10,836 nucleotides of DNA, taken from NCBI GenBank assembly GCA_041660545.1, contig JBAZWE010000062.1, forward strand, positions 1 through 10,836, read 5' to 3'. Shown here piece after piece: positions 1 through 7,672 of this stretch (position 1 is the first letter of the stretch; the number at the start of each line of letters is the position of its first letter). Source of the DNA: JBAZWE01 sp041660545 (lineage in GTDB: Bacteria > Actinomycetota > Thermoleophilia > BMS3ABIN01). Under the pieces are notes generated by a model. That model was not told the origin of the DNA, did no database searches, and worked only from the letters and a program-made list of their open reading frames with translations. The translations under genes were made by a program, and so were the position numbers.

Positions 1-594
1 GCCGGCAGTTCAGCCACACCAGAGCTGATAGCAATCGATCTTCTGGCCCAAGTGGAGCATGGCAGCGGCGCAATCGCGGTTCTCGTGTGCTGGTCTGAAG
101 ATCTGGCCGAAAGGGTCGAGGCTTCGGTTGCATCCCAGGCGCGCGACCTTGGCCTGGATGAAACGAAAACCGAGAATATTTCCATAATAATGGCGCCCGG
201 TGGTCCGGACGCCATCGAGCTCGCCATCGATTTCAGCAATCATTTCGCGCCCGAGCATCTGCAGATACACACCGAACATCCGGAGCAGGTCGTCCACGAG
301 ATCACCTGTGCAGGCGCGGTGTTCCTCGGAGAAGAGGTCTGCGCCGCCTATGGTGATTACATAATAGGCTCGAACCATGTACTGCCCACGGCGGGAGCGG
401 CGAGGTTCAGTTCGGCCCTTTCAGTGGAGAATTTCCTGCGTAAAGTCGCTGTGATATCCTTGATTCCGGCGACCGTTTCCGAGTTGACGCCGCCGCTGGT
501 GGAGATTGCGCTGACGGAGGGCTTAAAGGCCCACGCCAGAGCCGCCCAGTTGCGTCTGCAGATGTACGGTTTGCCGCCGGAAGAGGACGAATAG
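1..594 (+). CDS. hisD: Histidinol dehydrogenase, C-terminal part (5' end outside window)
   Basis: HisD is the zinc-dependent, NAD-dependent enzyme that oxidises L-histidinol to histidine in two steps, the last reactions of histidine biosynthesis. The reading frame is open from base 1, so the gene begins upstream; 197 C-terminal residues are seen of about 430 usual. Family landmarks are intact. LLAQVEH (visible residues 15-20) carries the Gln and His that bind zinc in E. coli HisD (Q259, H262). FAPEHL carries the catalytic Glu-His pair (E326/H327). GDYIIGSNHVLP carries the zinc-ligand Asp (D360). LKAHARAA near the C-terminus carries the last zinc His (H419). The protein ends normally with TAG. 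It is the first visible gene of the his operon. The next gene, hisB, lies 181 bases downstream across a repeat-filled gap, and hisC, often found here, is missing. Confidence 0.96.
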   Translation, partial: AGSSATPELIAIDLLAQVEHGSGAIAVLVCWSEDLAERVEASVASQARDLGLDETKTENISIIMAPGGPDAIELAIDFSNHFAPEHLQIHTEHPEQVVHEITCAGAVFLGEEVCAAYGDYIIGSNHVLPTAGAARFSSALSVENFLRKVAVISLIPATVSELTPPLVEIALTEGLKAHARAAQLRLQMYGLPPEEDE

Positions 595-596
595 AG

Positions 597-624
597 AGAT
601 CCTTCGCCTGCGGCTCAGGATGAC
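597..624 (-). repeat. Intergenic hairpin repeat, copy 1
   Basis: Read on the minus strand it starts GTCATCCTGAG and ends GAAGGATCT. The arms ATCCT and AGGAT pair. Inside are GA on both sides, then GCC-GCA-GGC, a three-pair stem with a GCA triloop. It belongs to the same family as the copies at 3601-3626, 9315-9346 and 9422-9447, and begins three bases after the hisD stop codon. Confidence 0.8.
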
Positions 625-630
625 TGCAAA

Positions 631-741
631 CCGTCATTCCAAGGAGCGCGGATGACGTGACATACAAACCGTCATTCCAAGGAGCGCGGATGACGTGACA
701 TACAGACCGTCATTCCAAGGAGCGCGGGCGACGAAGAATCT
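631..741 (+). repeat. Tandem repeat, 38-bp period, about 2.7 copies
   Basis: Units start at 631, 669 and 707 with CCGTCATTCCAAGGAGCGCG. The first two units are 38 bases long and differ by one base (AAA or AGA at the end). The third matches to 733 with two mismatches and then ends AAGAATCT, like the end of the dispersed hairpin repeats. Each full unit holds an imperfect inverted repeat, GTCATTCC against GGATGAC. Spacer-like variable sequence between units is absent, so this is not a CRISPR array. Confidence 0.9.
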
Positions 742-775
742 TGTTTTATAAACAGGGAAAGGAATGGGGCTTTAA

Positions 776-1363
776 ATGTCCAGACAGGCCACCATAGAGC
801 GCAAAACCACGGAAACCGATATTGTCGTCAAGCTTGATATCGACGGCACCGGCGAGTCGAAGATCGACACCGGCGTCGGCTTTTTCGATCACATGCTCAC
901 TCTTTATGCCAAGCACGGCCTCTTCGATCTCGAGGTAACAGCCAAGGGAGATCTTGAAGTAGACGGCCACCACACGGTCGAGGATGTGGGGATCTGTCTC
1001 GGCCAGGCTTACGCGCAGGCACTGGGCAACAAGGAAGGCATCACGCGTTACGGCTTTTTTATCCTGCCGATGGACGAGGCGCTGGCGACTGTATGCGTCG
1101 ACATCAGCGGCCGTCCTTATCTTGCCTATAACCTCGATATGACCGCCTCGAAGGTCGGCGGTTTTGATACTGATCTTACCCATGAATTTTTCCAGGCGTT
1201 CATAGTCAACGCAGGTATCTCTATGCATGTGCGCCTTCAGGCGGGCACGAATCCGCATCACGTAATCGAGGCCATCTTCAAGGCGTTCGCGCGGGCGATG
1301 GATGAGGCCACGATGCTGGACGAGCGCAGACCCGGCGTGCAGTCGACAAAGGGTGTGCTGTGA
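776..1363 (+). CDS. hisB: Imidazoleglycerol-phosphate dehydratase
   Basis: HisB removes water from imidazole glycerol phosphate to give imidazole acetol phosphate, in the cytoplasm, using two manganese ions per site. The 195-residue protein is the monofunctional dehydratase; it lacks the phosphatase domain fused to HisB in E. coli. The two halves of the duplicated fold each show their metal-binding signature: FFDHM (36-40) with DGHHTVED (63-70) in the first half, and HEFFQAF (136-142) with NPHH (159-162) in the second. The C-terminus STKGVL is typical of the family. The ATG at 776 follows a purine-rich AAAGGA ribosome site about 12 bases upstream. It is followed after 10 bases by hisH, so the two are surely co-transcribed. 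The substrate comes from HisH-HisF encoded just downstream. Confidence 0.97.
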   Translation: MSRQATIERKTTETDIVVKLDIDGTGESKIDTGVGFFDHMLTLYAKHGLFDLEVTAKGDLEVDGHHTVEDVGICLGQAYAQALGNKEGITRYGFFILPMDEALATVCVDISGRPYLAYNLDMTASKVGGFDTDLTHEFFQAFIVNAGISMHVRLQAGTNPHHVIEAIFKAFARAMDEATMLDERRPGVQSTKGVL

Positions 1364-1373
1364 GACCGTCCCC

Positions 1374-1970
1374 ATGATTATCATTGTCGATTATGGCATG
1401 GGCAATCTCCGCAGCGTGGAGAAAGCCCTCATGAAGGTCGGCGCCGATGTAAAAGTCAGCCGTGACCCGGATGATGTACGGCACGGCGAGCGCATAGTGC
1501 TTCCAGGCGTCGGCGCTTTTGGCGACGCCATGGATAACCTCGAAAAACGCGGTCTTGCCGGGGTGATCAGGGAAGAGGTGGGCGCGGGCAAGCCCTTTCT
1601 GGGAATCTGCCTGGGTCTGGATCTTCTTTTTGAGGAAAGCGACGAGCACGGACTGCACCGGGGTCTGGGCCTGCTGCCGGGGCGCGTCGAGCTTCTGCCG
1701 ACCGAACTCAAGATACCGCAGATTGGCTGGAACCAGATATCCAGCCGCAAGGAATCGCGTTTACTTAAAGGCATTCCCGATGGCTCATCCTTCTACTTCG
1801 TGCATTCATACGCAGTGGTTCCCAATGAAGAATCCGATATACTATGTACGACGGATTATGGTTGTACTTTCGTGTCGGCCGTGGAGCGCGACAATATCGC
1901 CGCATTTCAGTTCCACCCCGAAAAAAGCAGCTCGCTGGGGCTGACGATACTGAGGAATTTCGCCAAATGA
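1374..1970 (+). CDS. hisH: Imidazole glycerol phosphate synthase, glutaminase subunit
   Basis: HisH is a class I glutamine amidotransferase that releases ammonia from glutamine and passes it to HisF. The 198-residue protein has the family's usual length. The catalytic triad is present: Cys79 in GICLG, and His181 with Glu183 in FHPE. PGVGAFGDAM (44-53) is the conserved loop near the active site, and the start MIIIVDYGMGNL matches family N-termini, which fixes the ATG at 1374 rather than the in-frame ATG at 1302 inside hisB. No clear Shine-Dalgarno is seen; with only 10 bases after the hisB stop, translational coupling is likely. One oddity is Asp83 at the place after the catalytic Cys (C+4) where amidotransferases usually have Gln (GMQ). 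Its stop overlaps the hisA start in ATGA. Confidence 0.96.
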   Translation: MIIIVDYGMGNLRSVEKALMKVGADVKVSRDPDDVRHGERIVLPGVGAFGDAMDNLEKRGLAGVIREEVGAGKPFLGICLGLDLLFEESDEHGLHRGLGLLPGRVELLPTELKIPQIGWNQISSRKESRLLKGIPDGSSFYFVHSYAVVPNEESDILCTTDYGCTFVSAVERDNIAAFQFHPEKSSSLGLTILRNFAK

Positions 1971-2689
1971 TCCTTTTTCCAGCTATAGATATACAGAATG
2001 GTCAGTGTGTGCGCCTCCGGCGCGGTGATTTCCAGGATGCTACCGTTTTCAGCACCGATCCGGTGGCCCGCGCGAAACAGTTTGAGGACGAAGGCGCCCA
2101 GGCCCTGCACGTTGTCGATCTCGATGGCGCCCGTCTCGGTAAAATGGTGAACCTGTCCATAGTCGAGGAAATAGCTGAGACAGTCTCGATCCCGGTTGAA
2201 TACGGTGGCGGTATCCGCACCAGGGAGGACCTGGTCAAGATTCAAGAGGGTCCGATTAACCGGGTGGTACTCGGCACAAGCGCCGTTACCGACCAGGCCC
2301 TGCTGCTGGAAGCGGTGAGTATCTTGGGCGACAAACTCGTGATCAGCGTCGATGCCGAACGCGGACTCGTCACCACTCACGGCTGGCAGGAAAAGAGTTC
2401 GGTAAGCGCCGTGCGCTTTGCCGGCTTTCTTCAGGGCGAAGGCGTCCACCATATCCTTTATACGGATATCGACCGCGACGGCATGATGATGGGGATGAAC
2501 CTCGATGCGGTAAGTGAGCTGGCCAAGTCAGTAGACATCGACATCATCGCCTCAGGCGGCATTTCAGATATCATCGACCTCGTCCACTTAAAGAAACTGG
2601 GTCTGCGCAACATCTCCAGCGTTATCGTCGGCCGCGCCCTGTACGAGGGAAAGTTCACAGTATCCGAAGCCCGCGCAATCCTCGATTGA
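1967..2689 (+). CDS. hisA: Phosphoribosyl-formimino-AICAR phosphate isomerase
   Basis: HisA performs the Amadori rearrangement of ProFAR to PRFAR, the substrate of HisH-HisF. The 240-residue protein is a single (beta/alpha)8 barrel. The catalytic aspartates are Asp8 in FPAID and Asp129 in VISVDAE. Phosphate-binding loops are GGGIR (80-84), TDIDRDG (166-172) and ASGG (196-199). The start ATG at 1967 overlaps the hisH stop by four bases (ATGA), and GAGGAA at 1952-1957 gives a good ribosome site nine bases before it. Longer in-frame starts inside hisH are not needed. Some actinobacteria use one enzyme (also called PriA, unrelated to the helicase below) for both the His and Trp isomerase steps; residues seen here do not decide whether this one is bifunctional. 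Confidence 0.96.
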   Translation: MILFPAIDIQNGQCVRLRRGDFQDATVFSTDPVARAKQFEDEGAQALHVVDLDGARLGKMVNLSIVEEIAETVSIPVEYGGGIRTREDLVKIQEGPINRVVLGTSAVTDQALLLEAVSILGDKLVISVDAERGLVTTHGWQEKSSVSAVRFAGFLQGEGVHHILYTDIDRDGMMMGMNLDAVSELAKSVDIDIIASGGISDIIDLVHLKKLGLRNISSVIVGRALYEGKFTVSEARAILD

Positions 2690-2763
2690 AGAAACCCGGG
2701 CACACCATATGATCGTTAGCGGAGCGAAATCATTCAAGGTGCTTTCTGTGAGGCTTGACGTCT

Positions 2764-3534
2764 GTGCTTTGTAAACGCATAATCCCCTGCCTTGACGTAC
2801 GCAACGGACGTGTTGTAAAAGGCATCCGTTTTGTCAATATCCGCGACGCCGGCGATCCCGTCGAACTGGCTTCCGCCTACGACCGCGAGGGCGCCGACGA
2901 GCTGATATTCCTCGATATCACCGCGTCACACGAGCGGCGCGATACCGTCGTCGATCTGGCCAGGCGTTGCGCCGAAGAGCTGTTCATCCCCTTCACGATA
3001 GGCGGCGGCATGCGTGACGAGTCCGATATCCGCAAGGTCCTCAAGGCGGGAGCGGACAAGATCGCCATCAACTCGGCGGCGCTGGCTAACCCGGACGTGA
3101 TAAACCGTTGTTCCAGGAGATTCGGGGCGCAGTGCATCGTGGTCGCCATCGACGCCAAGCTGGTTTCAACAGGCGAGGAAAAGAAATGGGAGGCCTTCGT
3201 CAACGGCGGCCGTGTCGGCACGGGCCGTGACGCCGTGGAATGGGCCGCTGAAGTCGCCGAACGCGGCGCGGGGGAGATCATGCTCACCAGCATGGACACA
3301 GACGGAACGCAGGACGGCTATGACATCGACTTAACGCGGGCGATCACCTCCCGTATCAACATACCCGTGATCGCGTCTGGTGGCGCGGGAACCCTCGATC
3401 ATCTGGTCGAGGTGGTAAAGGAAGCCGATGCCGACGCGGTGCTGGCGGCCAGTATCTTCCATTACGGGACTTATTCGATAAAACAGGCCAAGGAATACAT
3501 GGCGGCCGCGGGGATTCCCATGAGGATGATCTGA
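2764..3534 (+). CDS. hisF: Imidazole glycerol phosphate synthase, cyclase subunit
   Basis: HisF uses ammonia delivered by HisH to turn PRFAR into imidazole glycerol phosphate and AICAR, which returns to purine synthesis. The 256-residue (beta/alpha)8 barrel has the general acid/base pair Asp11 (PCLDV) and Asp130 (VVAID), at the same numbers as in Thermotoga HisF. Other family marks are TIGGGMR (78-84) and the phosphate loop TSMDTDGT (175-182). I choose GTG at 2764. It gives MLCKRIIPCLDV, which aligns with the family N-terminus, and GAGG at 2750-2753 lies ten bases upstream. The TTG at 2755 would sit almost on that ribosome site. The gene is 74 bases after hisA and is the last of the operon; hisI/hisE do not follow. 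Confidence 0.96.
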   Translation: MLCKRIIPCLDVRNGRVVKGIRFVNIRDAGDPVELASAYDREGADELIFLDITASHERRDTVVDLARRCAEELFIPFTIGGGMRDESDIRKVLKAGADKIAINSAALANPDVINRCSRRFGAQCIVVAIDAKLVSTGEEKKWEAFVNGGRVGTGRDAVEWAAEVAERGAGEIMLTSMDTDGTQDGYDIDLTRAITSRINIPVIASGGAGTLDHLVEVVKEADADAVLAASIFHYGTYSIKQAKEYMAAAGIPMRMI

Positions 3535-3575
3535 TTAGGCGGGAATGCCTATTATCCCGGGGTGAACGTTACGCA

Positions 3576-3626
3576 GTCATCCTGAGGTGAAGCTAACGCT
3601 GTCATCCTGAGCGAAGCGAAGGATCT
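3576..3626 (+). repeat. Intergenic hairpin repeat, one degenerate and one full copy
   Basis: A partial unit starting GTCATCCTGAG at 3576 is followed 25 bases later by a full unit at 3601-3626 that ends GCGAAGCGAAGGATCT. The full unit is identical over 26 bases to the copy at 9422-9447. ATCCT pairs with AGGAT around GA, GC-GAA-GC, GA. It lies just before the his operon terminator. Confidence 0.85.
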
Positions 3627-3631
3627 TAAGC

Positions 3632-3654
3632 AGGCGCCCGGCGGCGTCTTTTTT
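3632..3654 (+). terminator. Rho-independent terminator of the his operon
   Basis: AGGCGCC (3632-3638) pairs with GGCGTCT (3643-3649) with one G-T pair around a CGGC loop, followed by a run of six T to 3654. It stands about 100 bases after the hisF stop and marks the operon end. Confidence 0.85.
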
Positions 3655-3693
3655 CATATTGTGCGGAAACAAATCAAGGCGCCAGACCTTAAA

Positions 3694-3819
3694 TCAGTTA
3701 AAGAACGAATAAATCAGCGGTGAAATGCCAGCGGCGACTATCAGGATAATCAACAATGCCGCTCCGATCAGCAGCGGCGGCGACGGTACTTCATGCTTGA
3801 AACCGTCTTCGATATGCAT
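3694..3819 (-). CDS. Predicted small single-pass membrane protein (41 aa), hypothetical
   Basis: I do not recognise this gene. A minus-strand frame opens with ATG at 3819 and closes with TGA at 3694. The first 14 residues are polar with acidic and basic groups (MHIEDGFKHEVPSP). Residues 16-32 form one unbroken hydrophobic stretch (LLIGAALLIILIVAAGI), followed by a short hydrophobic tail ISPLIYSFFN. This is long enough for one membrane helix. A purine-rich AAGGAAG stands about nine bases upstream of the ATG, and an in-frame stop just upstream makes this the only start. It is convergent with hisF and divergent from metK. A weak hairpin (3676-3690) follows its stop. A short open frame can arise by chance; the clean helix and ribosome site are the support. 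Function unknown. Confidence 0.5.
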   Translation of the reverse strand: MHIEDGFKHEVPSPPLLIGAALLIILIVAAGISPLIYSFFN

Positions 3820-3848
3820 ATCCGCTCACTTCCTTGCTCATATTTGCC

Positions 3849-3942
3849 GACAGGGGGTTCTTATGTTGCCCGTTTATTAGATTTTAAAACAGCGGGCTGC
3901 TAGACTTATTAATGGTTAAGTTCGTTCTATAAGTTCTCTGTC
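3849..3942 (+). promoter_or_regulatory. Possible structured leader of metK (antiterminator candidate)
   Basis: GACAGGGGG (3849-3857) can pair with nine bases at 3934-3942, with three G-T pairs, enclosing two small hairpins: GCCCG/CGGGC (3868-3872 with 3893-3897) and ACTTA/TAAGT (3904-3908 with 3917-3921). The outer helix uses the same bases as the 5' arm of the terminator hairpin that follows, so the two folds exclude each other. This is the layout of a transcription-attenuation riboswitch. No known SAM riboswitch core is recognised, and five-pair stems are easily found by chance. A TATAAG at 3928-3933 could instead be the -10 box of a promoter that starts inside this stretch. Confidence 0.3.
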
Positions 3943-3975
3943 CTCTTTGGAGTTCGACGGAGAGGCATTTTTTTT
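3935..3975 (+). terminator. Intrinsic terminator-like hairpin in the metK 5' leader
   Basis: TCTCTGTC (3935-3942) pairs with GACGGAGA (3956-3963) with one G-T pair; CTC/GAG pair inside (3943-3945 with 3950-3952). The sequence GGCA and then eight T (3968-3975) follow. It ends 19 bases before the metK ATG. No gene on this strand lies between the his terminator and this point, so it most likely acts on the metK leader itself. Confidence 0.6.
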
Positions 3976-3994
3976 ACCTTCTGGAGGGAAAGAC

Positions 3995-5215
<1,221 letters not shown>

Positions 5216-5294
5216 CGGGGAAGTCCGCTTGTAGCGGAACGATGGTATTTAAAACCGGTTTGTTCACGTAAAGCCGGTCTGGAAAAGATAGTTT

Positions 5295-5327
5295 AAGGGG
5301 CGCGCCTTCGGCGCGCCCCTTTTGTTT
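5295..5327 (+). terminator. Strong rho-independent terminator after metK
   Basis: AAGGGGCGCGCC (5295-5306) pairs perfectly over 12 bases with 5310-5321 around a TTC loop, followed by TTTGTTT. Two smaller hairpins precede it after the metK stop: TCCGC/GCGGA (5224-5238), and an eight-pair stem made by 5254-5261 with 5271-5278. No other gene is seen between metK and priA. Confidence 0.93.
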
Positions 5328-5353
5328 CCCCCGGGTTCCTGTGCGGGGCAGGA

Positions 5354-5366
5354 TATAATGACCCCA
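5354..5366 (+). promoter_or_regulatory. priA promoter -10 box, probably leaderless start
   Basis: A perfect TATAAT (5354-5359) is followed by six bases and then the priA ATG at 5366, the distance at which transcription normally begins. The mRNA would start at the A of the start codon. No convincing -35 box is seen at 16-18 bases upstream. AGGA at 5350-5353 is 12 bases from the ATG, too far for a good ribosome site. Confidence 0.65.
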
Positions 5367-7657
5367 TGGATTCTTCTCAGGCAATTGCACAGGTCTACAT
5401 CCAGCTGAAGACGCGTTCGCTGGAAAAACCGTTCGACTACCTCATACCGCCCGCCTTTTCACAAATCACCAGGCCCGGTTCGGTCATCGTCGTTCCCTTC
5501 GGCCGTCAGAAGGCGCTGGGCATCGTGGCGGCATTATCTTCAAACACAGAAATACCCGCATCGCGCCTTGCCGCGATCGAAGACGTGCTCGATTACCCGG
5601 CGATCCCAGAACCGCTGATCAAGCTGGCGCTCTGGGTTGCTTCCTATTATTACTGCTCACCCGCCGTGGCGCTGGGGCTGGTGCTGCCGCCGGGTGGGCT
5701 TCCCACGCTCGTAAAAACAGTATCAGCAGGCAGAACGCGATACGTCCTGAAACAGGCCAGCGGCAAGCCGAAAAAAGTACAGACCGTAGACCTTGTCAAA
5801 GACCTCGATGATGTTCAACTGGCGGGCATGAGCTCGGCGCGCCGGCGGATAATCGACGCGCTTGTGGCCGAAGGCGGACAGACGGTCGCCCAACTGTGCC
5901 GTAGCGCGGGCGTCAGCCGCCCTACGGTAAAGGCCATGGACGCAAGCGGCGAGGTGCGGATCGTGGAGCAAAATATCAGCCGTGACACGCTTCGCTATTA
6001 CGATGGTGTTGATAAAAGTTCTGAAGAAGTAAGGACTGCCGAGGGTTCGGCCGCTTACCATGAGCTGAACGACGACCAGCAAGCGGCATTTGAAGCCATA
6101 GTCACCCGCATGGATTCGGATGCGCCGCTCCGCAGCCGTCAGATACTGGTAATGGGGGTCGCCGGCGCCGGCAAGACCGAGGTTTATCTGCGCGCCATCG
6201 AAGAGGCCATGGCGCGCGGCGGTTCGGCGATAGTCCTGGTCCCGGAGATATCACTGACACATCAGGCGGTCAAAAGATTCAGGCGGCGCTTCGGCGGGAA
6301 GGTCGGCATCGTCCACAGCGGCCTCAGCCCGGGGGAGAGGTACGACGAGTACATGCGCATCAGGTCCGGGGAAGTCGGCGTGGTCATCGGGCCGCGCTCG
6401 GCGCTCTTCGCGCCTCTGCCGAACTTAAAGCTCATCGTCATCGACGAGGAGAACGACAGTTCTTTCAAGCAGGAGAACGACCCTCGTTACGACGCGCGCC
6501 GCACAGCCGTTGAGCGTGCGCGGCTGGAGGGGGCAAGCCTGGTGCTGGGCAGCGCCACGCCCAGACTGGAAAGCTACCACCAGGTCGTCGACCGCTTCGT
6601 CCTTACCGAGCGCGCCACCGGCGCCTCCATGCCGGATGTCGAGATAATCGACATGAGGGAGGAGAGGGACGCTGTCTTCAGCCGGCGGCTTATCAGCGAA
6701 CTCGACCGCACGCTGGCGGCGGGGGAGAAGGCGATCCTGCTGCTCAACAGCCGGGGTTACGCCAGCTACCTGCAGTGCGCGCAGTGCGGCCATGTATGGG
6801 AGTGCGCCAACTGCGAAGTTTCGCTGACCATCCACTCACGCATCAAACGCCTGTTATGTCATCACTGCGGCTATGGGGAAGATGTGCCGTCGGTCTGTCC
6901 AAAATGCCATTCCGCGGAACTCAGGCGCTGGGGTGTTGGCACCCAGCGGCTGGAAGATGAGCTGAGAGCCCGTTTTCCGGAGGCGGCCATATTCCGCCTA
7001 GATGCCGATACGGCGCGCGGTTACGGAGAAGGCCCACGCATCCTGGAGGAGTTCGGCAGGGCTAAAAGCGCTATCCTGCTGGGAACCCAGATGGTCGCCA
7101 AGGGACATCATTTTCCGGAGGTATCGCTCTCCGCGGTCATCAACGCCGACCTGGCGTTACGCTTCCCTGAGTTTAGGGCGGAAGAGAACACTTTCGCGCT
7201 GCTCGTACAGCTGGCCGGACGCAGCGGACGCGCCGCCATTCACGGCCGCGTACTCATACAAACGTGGAATGCGGAAATTGAATGTATTAGAATGGCTGCA
7301 CAACAGGCGCTCGACGAGTTCTATCAGGCTGAACTCGACCGTCGCGCGAGGCTGGGTTATCCACCCTTCGTCAACCTGATAAATATCATCTGTCTCAGCC
7401 GAAAGAGCGAAACGCCGGTCCAGGCGGCCGGATTCCTCCGTGATAAACTGGAGCCGGTCATGAGTGACGAAGAGGTGCTGGGTCCGGCTGACCTGTTCAG
7501 GATGCAGGGCTGGTCGCGCAGCCACATCCTGGTAAAGACGAAAGACGTTGAGCGGACACTGGCCGCGTTCAAGCCGGTGCTCGAGCATTTCCGCGAACCA
7601 TTTCATACACGTGGGGTCAGGATCGTCGTCGATGTCGACCCCCAGTGGCTCTTTTGA
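5366..7657 (+). CDS. priA: Primosomal protein N' (replication restart helicase PriA)
   Basis: PriA recognises stalled replication forks and reloads the replisome; in the full form it is a 3'-to-5' DNA helicase. The 763 residues follow the family order. The N-terminal 3'-end binding domain has FDYLIP and RPGSVIVVPFG (about 8-60). A winged-helix linker includes SYYYCSPAVALGLVLPPGG. The helicase core has GVAGAGKT (264-271, Walker A), DEEN (360-363) and GSATPRLESY. A zinc module inserted in the second lobe keeps all eight cysteines (471, 474, 480, 483, 498, 501, 511, 514). GTQMVAKGHHFPEV and QLAGRSGRA are the late motifs. Oddities are Asn363, where DEEH is usual, and GVGTQ instead of GTE. ATP hydrolysis may still work since Walker A and the acidic pair remain. 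def follows 15 bases later, so priA-def-fmt form one operon. Confidence 0.96.
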   Translation: MDSSQAIAQVYIQLKTRSLEKPFDYLIPPAFSQITRPGSVIVVPFGRQKALGIVAALSSNTEIPASRLAAIEDVLDYPAIPEPLIKLALWVASYYYCSPAVALGLVLPPGGLPTLVKTVSAGRTRYVLKQASGKPKKVQTVDLVKDLDDVQLAGMSSARRRIIDALVAEGGQTVAQLCRSAGVSRPTVKAMDASGEVRIVEQNISRDTLRYYDGVDKSSEEVRTAEGSAAYHELNDDQQAAFEAIVTRMDSDAPLRSRQILVMGVAGAGKTEVYLRAIEEAMARGGSAIVLVPEISLTHQAVKRFRRRFGGKVGIVHSGLSPGERYDEYMRIRSGEVGVVIGPRSALFAPLPNLKLIVIDEENDSSFKQENDPRYDARRTAVERARLEGASLVLGSATPRLESYHQVVDRFVLTERATGASMPDVEIIDMREERDAVFSRRLISELDRTLAAGEKAILLLNSRGYASYLQCAQCGHVWECANCEVSLTIHSRIKRLLCHHCGYGEDVPSVCPKCHSAELRRWGVGTQRLEDELRARFPEAAIFRLDADTARGYGEGPRILEEFGRAKSAILLGTQMVAKGHHFPEVSLSAVINADLALRFPEFRAEENTFALLVQLAGRSGRAAIHGRVLIQTWNAEIECIRMAAQQALDEFYQAELDRRARLGYPPFVNLINIICLSRKSETPVQAAGFLRDKLEPVMSDEEVLGPADLFRMQGWSRSHILVKTKDVERTLAAFKPVLEHFREPFHTRGVRIVVDVDPQWLF

Positions 7658-7672
7658 CAAGGAGGGTGAATT

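Noticed and set aside
631..741. Possible CRISPR array from three regularly spaced repeats
   Set aside because: The 38-bp units abut each other with no variable spacers, and no cas genes are near.
2709..2733. ATGAT/ATCAT inverted repeat between hisA and hisF as another copy of the hairpin family
   Set aside because: It shares only GAGCGAA and a five-base arm; the GTCAT head and the AGGATCT tail are missing.
2755..2763. TTG start for hisF, three residues longer
   Set aside because: It almost touches the GAGG ribosome site, while GTG at 2764 has proper spacing and puts catalytic Asp at 11 and 130 as in the family.
3540..3559. CGGGA/TCCCG hairpin right after hisF as the operon terminator
   Set aside because: No T run follows; the hairpin at 3632-3654 has one and is the better terminator.
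3857..3934. Known SAM-I or SAM-II riboswitch before metK
   Set aside because: The conserved cores of these classes are not recognisable; only a generic switch layout remains, reported separately.
3947..3994. N-terminal extension of metK from an in-frame TTG
   Set aside because: It would translate the leader hairpin and T run; the ATG at 3995 has GGAGGG before it and matches family starts.
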